Below are positions 57,597 to 64,000 of a stretch of DNA of 64,000 nucleotides, one piece after another (within the stretch, counting starts at the first letter, position 1; each line of letters opens with the position of its first letter). The DNA is from Jeongeupia chitinilytica (GTDB lineage: Bacteria > Pseudomonadota > Gammaproteobacteria > Burkholderiales > Chitinibacteraceae). Both the position numbers and the translations under genes were made by a program. The stretch lies in contig NZ_BMYO01000011.1 in the NCBI RefSeq assembly GCF_014652315.1, forward strand, positions 1 through 64,000, read 5' to 3'. A model generated the notes under the pieces. It ran no database searches, had not been told where the DNA came from, and was given only the letters and a program-made list of their open reading frames with translations.

Positions 57597-59304
57597 TTCG
57601 TGGGCAAATCCGTGGCCGCTTGGCGATCACGCCACCGGACCTGCCGTCGTCGCCTGGCGCGGCGAAACACCGGTCCTGCGTGAAACGCTGCTCGCCGACG
57701 TCACCGCGGCGGCACACGCCGTCGCAGCGCTCGATGTGCCGGACGTCGCCGTTTTCGATACCGACAGCTACCGTTTTGCCGTCTGGCTACTCGCGGCCTG
57801 GCAGGTCGGTCTGGCCGTCACGGTCCCCGGCGACGCGCTGCCGGCGACGCGCGCCGCACTGCCGCAACCCTGGGTCGGCGACGTCGCCGGTGCCGCACTG
57901 AGCGACTGGGTCGCGGCCGCACCGGACGAGCGGACGCCCCCGACGCCGTCGGCGCCGTCGGTGCGCGCGATCGGCACACCGTCGCTGCAGGTATTCACGT
58001 CGGGTTCGACCGGCCAACCCAGTGCCATCGCCAAGACCCTGGTCCAGCTGCGCAACGAGACCGACGCACTCGAAGCCGCATTCGGCCACACCCTGCCGGC
58101 GGACGCACGCATCGTCGCCACCGTGCCGCACCAGCATCTGTACGGCCTGCTGTTCCGCGTACTGTGGCCGCTGGCCGCCGGCCGCGCCTTCGACTGCGAC
58201 ACGCTCGCCTACCCGGAGTCGGTCTGGTCGCTGCCGGCCGGTCGCACGCTGGCGCTCGTCGCCAGCCCCGCCATCCTCAAACGCATTCCCACCGTACCCG
58301 ACCGCGGTCCGGTCGCCGCGCGCTTTGCCGCGGTGTTCTCCTCTGGCGGCCCGCTGCCGGCGGAGGCCAATCTGGCTGCACGCGCGCTGCTCGGCACACG
58401 GATCACCGAGGTCTACGGCAGTTCCGAAACCGGCGGCATCGCTCACCGTCACGACCCGCAGGACGCCTGGACGCCACAACCCGGCGTCGAACTTGCGCTC
58501 GACGACGGCGGCCTCCTGCAAGTGCGCTCGCCCTTCCTTGCCACCGCCGGCTGGCTGACGACCAGCGATCGTGTCACGTTCGACGGTGGCCGGTTCACCC
58601 TGCTCGGCCGCGCCGACCGCATCGTCAAGGTCGAGGAAAAGCGCATCTCGCTGAGCCGGATCGAACAGCTGCTGGGCGCTTGCAACGAAGTCGACACCGC
58701 AAGAACGCTGCTGCTGAGCCGGCAACGCGATGAGGTCGCCGCCGTCGTCGTCCTCAGCGCCGCCGGTCGCGAAGCGCTCGCGCGCGACGGCAAGGCGCCG
58801 CTCGACAAGCGCCTGCGCGATGCGCTCGCCGGCGACATCGAGCGGGTCGGCCTGCCGCGGCGCTGGCGTTATGTCGCCGAGCTGCCGCACAACGGCATGG
58901 GCAAGACGCCCGAAGCGCTGCTGGCCGCGCTGTTCGCACCGCCGACCGAACCCGAGATCGTGACCGCGACCGTCGACACGACAGGCGTGACGCTGATCCT
59001 GAAGATCGACGCCCGGCTTGCGCATTTCGACGGCCATTTCGACGCCGCCCCGGTCCTGCCCGGCGTCGCACAGGTCGACTGGGCGGTCCGGTACGGTCGC
59101 CGGCATTTTCCCATCGACGGCGGTTTCACCGGCATGCGGGCGCTGAAATTCCAGCGCATCGTCCAGCCGGGCATGACCCTCACACTGACGCTGGGCTGGG
59201 ACGCCGCAAAACGCCAGCTCGCCTTCGCCTACACGTCCGGCGCCGGTGCGCATTCGAGCGGCAAGCTGGTCTTCGACGGCATGCCCGGCGGAGCCGGCGA
59301 ATGA
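57589..59304 (+). CDS. acyl-ACP ligase fused to a FabA/FabZ-like dehydratase
   Basis: A 571-residue fusion. Residues about 1-450 are an AMP-dependent ligase: TSGSTGQPSAIAKTLVQL (P-loop, about 134), YGSSETGGIAHRHD, and the C-terminal lysine region NGMGKTPEAL. Residues about 460-570 are a hotdog dehydratase with the catalytic LAHFDGHFDAAPVLPGVAQ (His479 and His483 in HxxxH form). It would activate an aryl acid onto ACP and remove water from 3-hydroxyacyl chains. In several other pigment clusters these are two genes. There is no stop or frame break between the parts. Confidence 0.88.
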   Translation: MPDSWANPWPLGDHATGPAVVAWRGETPVLRETLLADVTAAAHAVAALDVPDVAVFDTDSYRFAVWLLAAWQVGLAVTVPGDALPATRAALPQPWVGDVAGAALSDWVAAAPDERTPPTPSAPSVRAIGTPSLQVFTSGSTGQPSAIAKTLVQLRNETDALEAAFGHTLPADARIVATVPHQHLYGLLFRVLWPLAAGRAFDCDTLAYPESVWSLPAGRTLALVASPAILKRIPTVPDRGPVAARFAAVFSSGGPLPAEANLAARALLGTRITEVYGSSETGGIAHRHDPQDAWTPQPGVELALDDGGLLQVRSPFLATAGWLTTSDRVTFDGGRFTLLGRADRIVKVEEKRISLSRIEQLLGACNEVDTARTLLLSRQRDEVAAVVVLSAAGREALARDGKAPLDKRLRDALAGDIERVGLPRRWRYVAELPHNGMGKTPEALLAALFAPPTEPEIVTATVDTTGVTLILKIDARLAHFDGHFDAAPVLPGVAQVDWAVRYGRRHFPIDGGFTGMRALKFQRIVQPGMTLTLTLGWDAAKRQLAFAYTSGAGAHSSGKLVFDGMPGGAGE

Positions 59305-60044
59305 GCTGCATCGCCGTGATCCCGGTCTACAACCACGGCGGCGCCATCGGCAACGTCGTCGACGCACTGCTGGCGCACGGCCTGCCGGTGTTGCTGGTCG
59401 ACGACGGCAGCGAGGCGGGCTGTGCCGCGGTACTCGACACGCTGGCGCGTCGCGACGGCGTCACGCTGCTGCGGCACGCGTCCAATCAGGGCAAGGGTGC
59501 GGCCTGTGCCAGCGGCTTTCGCGAGGCGGCAAGACTCGGTTACAGCCATGCACTGCAGATCGACGCCGACGGCCAGCACGACACCGGCGACGTGCCGCGT
59601 TTCCTCGCCGAGATGACGGCGCGGCCCGACGCGGTGATCGCCGGCTGTCCGGTTTACGACGAGTCGGTGCCCAAGGGCCGGCTCTACGGCCGCTATGCTA
59701 CGCACATCTGGGTGTGGATCAACACGCTGAGCCTGCGCATCACCGATTCGATGTGCGGCTACCGGATCTACCCGCTGGCGCCGACGTTGCCGGTGCTCGT
59801 CCGCATGCCGCAGGCGCGACGGATGGACTTCGACCCCGAAGTGCTGGTGCGGCTCGACTGGGCCGGCGTGCCGGTCGTCAACCTGCCGACGCGGGTGCGC
59901 TATCCGGCGGACGGCGTGTCGCACTTCGACTACTGGCAAGACAACGTCCGCATCAGCAAGATGCACACCCGGCTGTTCTTCGGCATGCTCCGGCACGCGC
60001 CGCGCCTGCTGATGCGCCTCGTGCGCGGCGGAGCACGCGGATGA
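59301..60044 (+). CDS. family 2 glycosyltransferase (DPM-like)
   Basis: A 247-residue GT-A fold enzyme without membrane anchor. IAVIPVYNHGGAIGNVVDALL opens the family and LLVDDGSEAG, NQGKGAACASGF, LQIDADGQHD (the DxD-type metal site) follow. Such enzymes move a sugar from a nucleotide or lipid donor. In the pigment context it may glycosylate the lipid or aryl head. Its ATG overlaps the ligase stop and its own stop overlaps the following acyltransferase start. Confidence 0.9.
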   Translation: MSCIAVIPVYNHGGAIGNVVDALLAHGLPVLLVDDGSEAGCAAVLDTLARRDGVTLLRHASNQGKGAACASGFREAARLGYSHALQIDADGQHDTGDVPRFLAEMTARPDAVIAGCPVYDESVPKGRLYGRYATHIWVWINTLSLRITDSMCGYRIYPLAPTLPVLVRMPQARRMDFDPEVLVRLDWAGVPVVNLPTRVRYPADGVSHFDYWQDNVRISKMHTRLFFGMLRHAPRLLMRLVRGGARG

Positions 60045-60961
60045 CCAGCCACTGGGCCTCGGTCGGCGAAGCCGGCTTTGTCGGCGGCATCCGCCTGCTG
60101 GTCGGCATCTACAAGCGCTTCGGCCGCTGGCCGTTCCGTCTGGTGCTGTACCCGATCCTCAGCTGGTACGTGCTGAGTCACCGCATCGCACGCACCGCAT
60201 CGCGCGATTACCTGCAGCGCCTCCACCTTGCCAGCGGCGGCCGCACGCCGGCCCCCGGCCTTGCCAACGTGCTGCGCCACTTCGCCGCCTTCGGCGAAAC
60301 GGTGCTCGACAAGCTGCTGGTCTGGCGCGGCGACCTCGACGACACGCCGGTCCGCCGTGACGGTGCCGCGACGATGCAGGCGGTGATCGACGCCGGCCGC
60401 GGCGGCGTGATCATGACCGCGCACATCGGCAACTTCGAAATGCTCAGAAAGCTGGGCGAAACACGCCGCAACATCCGCCTGAACATCCTCGTCCATACCA
60501 AGCATGCCGAACGCTTCAACCGGCTGCTGCGCGAGACCCATCCGGAAGCGCACATCCGGCTGATCCAGGTCACCGAGATCAGCGCCGCGACCGCCGTCAT
60601 GCTGGCCGAACGGGTCGACGCCGGCGAGTTCGTCGTGATCGCAGGCGACCGCGTACCGGTATCGCAGCAACCGGATACGATCGACATCCCCTTCCTCGGC
60701 GCACCGGCACCGTTTCCGGTCGGCCCCTACGTGCTCGCGGCCATCCTCAAGTGCCCGCTGGTCGCACTGGTCGCCAGCCGGCAGGCCGACCATTTCCACA
60801 TCACCGTGCGCCTGCTGGCCGAGCGCGTCGTGCTGCCGCGCGCCGATCGCCGCGGTGCGATTGCCGCGCTCGCTGCCGGCTACGCGGCGCTGCTCGAGGC
60901 GGAATGCCTCGCCGCGCCGCTGCAGTGGTTCAACTTCTACCCTTTCTGGTCCGAACGATGA
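60041..60961 (+). CDS. LpxL/HtrB-like lysophospholipid acyltransferase
   Basis: A 306-residue inner-membrane acyltransferase of the lipid A biosynthesis family. The catalytic HxxxxE-type motif appears as MTAHIGNFEMLRKLG. A hydrophobic N-terminal region anchors the protein. It likely transfers the polyene or a fatty acid onto a glycolipid. It is coupled by ATGA to both neighbours. True lipid A acyltransferases usually show HxxxxD/E as well, so housekeeping LpxL is not excluded by sequence alone, but the location argues against it. Confidence 0.87.
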   Translation: MTSHWASVGEAGFVGGIRLLVGIYKRFGRWPFRLVLYPILSWYVLSHRIARTASRDYLQRLHLASGGRTPAPGLANVLRHFAAFGETVLDKLLVWRGDLDDTPVRRDGAATMQAVIDAGRGGVIMTAHIGNFEMLRKLGETRRNIRLNILVHTKHAERFNRLLRETHPEAHIRLIQVTEISAATAVMLAERVDAGEFVVIAGDRVPVSQQPDTIDIPFLGAPAPFPVGPYVLAAILKCPLVALVASRQADHFHITVRLLAERVVLPRADRRGAIAALAAGYAALLEAECLAAPLQWFNFYPFWSER

Positions 60962-62532
60962 CGAACAAATCCGGCTCCACCTTCCAGGATGCGCCTCGCA
61001 CCGGCACGGTCACCTTCGGCGAAGACCGGCTGGCCATCGCCGACATCACCCGGCTGGCACGGCGCGAAGCCCGCCCGGTGCTGGCCGATGACGATGCATT
61101 CACCGGTCGCATCGCCCGCGGCGCGGCCTTCCTCGACAAGCTGCTCGACGTGGACGGCGTGATCTACGGCGTCACCACCGGCTACGGCGATTCGTGCACC
61201 GTTGCCGTGCCGGTCTCGCTCGCGTACGAACTGCCGCACCACCTGTACACCTATCACGGCTGCGGCTACGGCGAGGTGTTCGGCGACACCGAAACCCGGG
61301 CGATCCTTGCCGCGCGGCTGACGTCGCTGTCGCAGGGTTACTCGGGCGTCAGCGCCGGCCTGCTCGAACAGCTGACCGCACTGCTCGAACACGACATCCT
61401 GCCGCGCATTCCGCAGGAAGGCTCGGTCGGTGCCAGTGGCGACCTGACGCCGCTGTCCTACGTCGCCGCCGTGCTGTGCGGCGAGCGCGAAGCCCGTGTC
61501 GACGGCCAGCCGCTGCCGGCCGCCGAGGCACTGGCACGTTTCGGTCTGGTGCCGCTGAAGCTGCGACCGAAGGAAGGGCTGGCGATCATGAACGGCACCG
61601 CCGTGATGACCGGGCTCGCCTGCCTCGCATGGGAACGCGCCGAATACCTGGCCCGGCTCGCGACGCGGATCACCGCGCTGGCGGTTGCCGCCAGCGACGG
61701 CAACCCGCAGCACTTCGACGAAACGCTGTTCGCCGCCAAACCGCACCCGGGCCAGCAGGGCGTGGCCGGCTGGCTGCGCGCCGACCTGGGGGACAACAAG
61801 GCCGGCCGCAACGACCACCGCCTGCAGGACCGCTACTCGCTGCGCTGCGCGCCGCACGTGATCGGCGTGCTGGCCGACGCGCTGCCCTTCCTGAAGAACG
61901 TGATCGAGAACGAACTGAACAGCGCCAACGACAATCCGCTGGTCGACCCGGACGGCGAACGCGTGCTGCACGGCGGCCACTTCTACGGCGGCCACATCGC
62001 CTTCGCGATGGACAGCCTGAAGAACCTCGTCGCCAACGTCGCCGACCTGCTGGACCGGCAGATGGCCCTGCTGGTCGACGCACGCTACAACCACGGCCTG
62101 CCGGCCAACCTGTCCGGCGCCACCGGCCCGCGCGCTTCGATCAACCACGGCCTCAAGGCACTGCAGATCAGCGCATCGGCGTGGACCGCCGAGGCGCTGA
62201 AGAACACGATGCCGGCGTCGGTATTCAGCCGCTCGACCGAATGCCACAACCAGGACAAGGTCAGCATGGGCACGATCGCCACTCGCGACTGCCTGCGGGT
62301 GCTGCAGCTGACCGAGCAGGTCGCCGCGGCGATGCTGGTCACCGTGCGTCAGGGCCTCGCGTTGCGGCAGGCCACCCTTGAGGGGGCCATGCCGCTGCAG
62401 CCCGGCGCCGACGCCTTTGTGACCGAGCTCGCGGACGACATCGCCTTCATCAACGAGGATGTGGCGCTCGAACCCACGCTGCGCCGCCTCGTCGACGGCA
62501 TCCAGCATCAGCAATGGAAGCTGTATGAATAA
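60958..62532 (+). CDS. aromatic amino acid ammonia-lyase (HAL/TAL/PAL family)
   Basis: A 524-residue enzyme that eliminates ammonia from an aromatic amino acid. The self-forming MIO cofactor comes from Ala159-Ser160-Gly161 in GSVGASGDLTPLSY. NSANDNPLVDPD, GGHFYGGHIAFAMD and STECHNQDKVSMG are also family-diagnostic. At the substrate-selectivity loop (LYTYHGCGYG) the pair is Tyr99-His100, in place of Ser-His in classical HAL or His-Leu in TAL. In this operon the likely product is cinnamate, 4-coumarate or a related aryl acid as polyene starter (inference). No hut genes lie nearby. Confidence 0.93.
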   Translation: MTNKSGSTFQDAPRTGTVTFGEDRLAIADITRLARREARPVLADDDAFTGRIARGAAFLDKLLDVDGVIYGVTTGYGDSCTVAVPVSLAYELPHHLYTYHGCGYGEVFGDTETRAILAARLTSLSQGYSGVSAGLLEQLTALLEHDILPRIPQEGSVGASGDLTPLSYVAAVLCGEREARVDGQPLPAAEALARFGLVPLKLRPKEGLAIMNGTAVMTGLACLAWERAEYLARLATRITALAVAASDGNPQHFDETLFAAKPHPGQQGVAGWLRADLGDNKAGRNDHRLQDRYSLRCAPHVIGVLADALPFLKNVIENELNSANDNPLVDPDGERVLHGGHFYGGHIAFAMDSLKNLVANVADLLDRQMALLVDARYNHGLPANLSGATGPRASINHGLKALQISASAWTAEALKNTMPASVFSRSTECHNQDKVSMGTIATRDCLRVLQLTEQVAAAMLVTVRQGLALRQATLEGAMPLQPGADAFVTELADDIAFINEDVALEPTLRRLVDGIQHQQWKLYE

Positions 62533-62959
62533 ATCCGCCAAGCCGCCGCGCGGCACGAGCGTGATCTGGCAGATCCCCTTCCACGATCTCGATCCGATGG
62601 ACATCTGCTGGCACGGCAATTACGTGCGCTACTTCGAATACGCACGCACGGCGCTGCTGCAGGCACTCGATTACGACTATCCGCAGATGCGCGATTCCGG
62701 CTACGCCTGGCCGGTGATCGAACTGAACATCCGCTACGCCAAGCCGCTCGTCTACCAGCAGCGCATCGAGATCTGCGCCGAAATCGTCGAGTGGGAAAAC
62801 CGGCTGAAGATCCGCTACGAAATCCGCGATGCCGACACCGGCACCCGGCTGACCAAGGGCTACACGGTGCAAGTCGCCGTCGAGATCGCGACGCGCGAGA
62901 TGTGCTTCATGTCGCCACCGGTGCTGTTCGAGAAACTCGGAGAACCGCTGCCATGCTGA
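62525..62959 (+). CDS. 4-hydroxybenzoyl-CoA thioesterase-family hotdog protein
   Basis: A 144-residue single hotdog domain. FHDLDPMDICWHGNYVRYFEYAR is the YbgC/4HBT signature, with the catalytic Asp of the DxxDxxxHGNY motif. It could release finished acyl chains from ACP or edit wrong ones. It overlaps the ammonia-lyase stop by 8 bases and the LolA-like start by 7, so it is firmly part of the operon. Confidence 0.9.
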   Translation: MNKSAKPPRGTSVIWQIPFHDLDPMDICWHGNYVRYFEYARTALLQALDYDYPQMRDSGYAWPVIELNIRYAKPLVYQQRIEICAEIVEWENRLKIRYEIRDADTGTRLTKGYTVQVAVEIATREMCFMSPPVLFEKLGEPLPC

Positions 62960-63558
62960 AGAAACTGCTTGCCCTGATGCTGCTTCCGGCCCTAATCCCG
63001 GTAATGGCCCACGCCGACCTGCTGCAGGACGTACAGAAGCGCCTTGTCGACGCGCCGGTGATCCGCGGCGAGTTCGTACAGGAGCGTCAGCTCGTCGGCG
63101 TGAAGAAGACGCTGACCGCCAGCGGCCATTTCGTCGTCGAAAAGAAACGCGGCGTCGTCTGGCATACGGTCAAGCCGTTCGACCAGCGGCTGCAGGTCGC
63201 GCGCGACGAGATCGTCCAGAAGGACGGCAAGGAAACGCTGATGAAGCTGACCGCCGACAAGGAGCCGGTCGTACGTACCGTCGGTGGCGTGCTGTTCTCG
63301 CTGTTCTCGGGCGACCTGTCCGGGCTGGCGAAACATTTCGACGTCAAGGGTGACGCCAGGGGCGCGCGCTGGAGTCTGGTCCTGAGTCCGAAGGACGCCG
63401 GCATGGCCAAGCTGATCGGCAATCTCAAACTCGCCGGCGACAAGAGCATCGAACAGGTCGAGATGAACGCCGCCAGCGGTGACGTAACCCGAATCAGGAT
63501 GAGCAAGGTGACGACGTCGACGCAGATGAGTGCCGAGGACGAGGCCGACTTTGACTGA
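62953..63558 (+). CDS. LolA-like outer-membrane lipoprotein carrier family protein
   Basis: A 201-residue secreted protein with signal peptide MLKKLLALMLLPALIPVMAHA. The mature part, LLQDVQKRLVDAPVIRGEFVQERQLVGVKKTLTASGHFVVEKKRGVVWHT, has the LolA-type beta-sheet pattern. Cluster-encoded LolA-like proteins are thought to carry the lipid-linked pigment or a hydrophobic intermediate across the periplasm. It is distinct from the housekeeping LolA by context. It is followed by an MMPL exporter gene 9 bases on. Confidence 0.9.
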   Translation: MLKKLLALMLLPALIPVMAHADLLQDVQKRLVDAPVIRGEFVQERQLVGVKKTLTASGHFVVEKKRGVVWHTVKPFDQRLQVARDEIVQKDGKETLMKLTADKEPVVRTVGGVLFSLFSGDLSGLAKHFDVKGDARGARWSLVLSPKDAGMAKLIGNLKLAGDKSIEQVEMNAASGDVTRIRMSKVTTSTQMSAEDEADFD

Positions 63559-63567
63559 TCCACGGCC

Positions 63568-64000
63568 ATGACCGAATCCCGACTCTGGCGCGCGCTGGCG
63601 CTGGCGTGGCTGATCGTGCTGCTCGGCTGTGCCGGCTGGCTGGCGAGCCAGCACCGGCAACTGGCCAACCGGCTCGATACCGACCTGTTCGCGCTGCTGC
63701 CGAAGAACGAGCGCGACCCGGTCGCCGAGCGCGCGATGGCGTCGCTCGCGCAGGCGTCCGAGCGCCAGCTGGTGCTGCTCGTCGGCAGCGCCGACCGCGA
63801 TGCGGCAGCGCGCGCGGCGGACACGCTTGCCGGTTCGCTCAAGGCGTTGCCGGTCGCCCCGCAGACGCAGGCGCTCGACCTCGACACGCTGCGGGATTTC
63901 TACGCGCCTTACCGCGGCGTGCTGTTCACGCCGGCCGATGCCGCCGCACTGGCGCAAGGCCGGTCCGCCTGGCAGGCGCGCGCGCTGCAACAGGCGTATG
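63568..64000 (+). CDS. MMPL/RND-type exporter, N-terminal part (partial)
   Basis: The first 144 codons of a gene that runs off the right edge. It begins MTESRLWRALALAWLIVLLG, a membrane helix, and continues with TDLFALLPKNERDPVAERA, the characteristic start of the first periplasmic domain in MMPL-type exporters of pigment clusters. Such proteins move the lipid or polyene across the inner membrane. The ATG lies 9 bases after the LolA-like gene, so it belongs to the operon. Confidence 0.88.
   Translation, partial: MTESRLWRALALAWLIVLLGCAGWLASQHRQLANRLDTDLFALLPKNERDPVAERAMASLAQASERQLVLLVGSADRDAAARAADTLAGSLKALPVAPQTQALDLDTLRDFYAPYRGVLFTPADAAALAQGRSAWQARALQQAY

Overview
The window is a GC-rich chromosomal segment of a betaproteobacterium, most likely of the order Neisseriales (Chromobacteriaceae/Chitinibacteraceae-like). 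The evidence is the tRNA-Tyr/Gly/Thr-tuf cluster, the betaproteobacterial styles of IlvD, Lgt, HemF and PhoU, a secreted metallopeptidase with two chitin-binding modules, and very high third-position GC, which produces long false ORFs on the opposite strand of most genes. The genus is a guess. I see no transposase, integrase, phage gene, CRISPR array or rRNA. The window looks like stable core chromosome plus a few accessory operons.

Layout. 1-1000: start of tuf, behind tRNA-Thr, tRNA-Gly and tRNA-Tyr with a textbook promoter; then a doubtful small ORF and a divergent tRNA-Phe. 1000-6200: alkyltransferase-like protein, ilvD, lgt, and a soluble four-PAS protein with a very short chemoreceptor signalling tip. 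6300-11900: DUF456 protein, corA, ppx, phoU, rpiA and a MarC-family protein. 12000-20200: a DUF2092 secreted-protein pair, a TRIC-family channel gene behind a tandem glycine riboswitch, a split chromate transporter, a peptide/proton symporter, an FtrA-type regulator divergent from a rhodanese, a TPR protein and a GNAT acetyltransferase. 20280-32580: two complete, different glutamate synthase operons (gltBD) back to back. 32900-37300: hemF-APC permease-macrodomain operon, a PCu(A)C copper chaperone with a small Cys-rich partner, and panD. 37480-42100: a secreted M60-like metallopeptidase with a Pro/Thr minisatellite linker, a zinc-ribbon protein and an RNase II-type nuclease. 42200-50800: a coupled SDR-OYE-MDR redox operon divergent from a LysR regulator, a YgiW-type OB-fold protein, glutathione reductase, a double Fe-S motif protein, and prfA/hemA. 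50900-55000: a membrane protein, feoAB with a candidate Fur box, and a CPA2 antiporter.

55000-64000 (running off the end): a tightly coupled operon of ten visible genes that looks like an aryl polyene/xanthomonadin-type pigment cluster. It has a chain-length-factor-like ketosynthase, a PlsC-type acyltransferase, two acyl carrier proteins, a membrane protein, a fused acyl-ACP ligase-dehydratase, a family 2 glycosyltransferase, an LpxL-like acyltransferase, an aromatic amino acid ammonia-lyase, a hotdog thioesterase, a LolA-like carrier and the start of an MMPL exporter. Together these can supply an aryl starter from an amino acid, load it on ACP, extend it, attach it to a lipid and move it to the outer membrane. 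The main ketosynthases and ketoreductase would have to lie beyond 64000.

The observations most worth a second look are the pigment operon with its ligase-dehydratase fusion and dedicated ammonia-lyase, the glycine riboswitch on a TRIC channel gene, the doubled GOGAT operons, the chitin-binding M60 peptidase, the three 363-bp PAS repeats, and a possible structured transcribed element between the copper chaperone gene and hemF.
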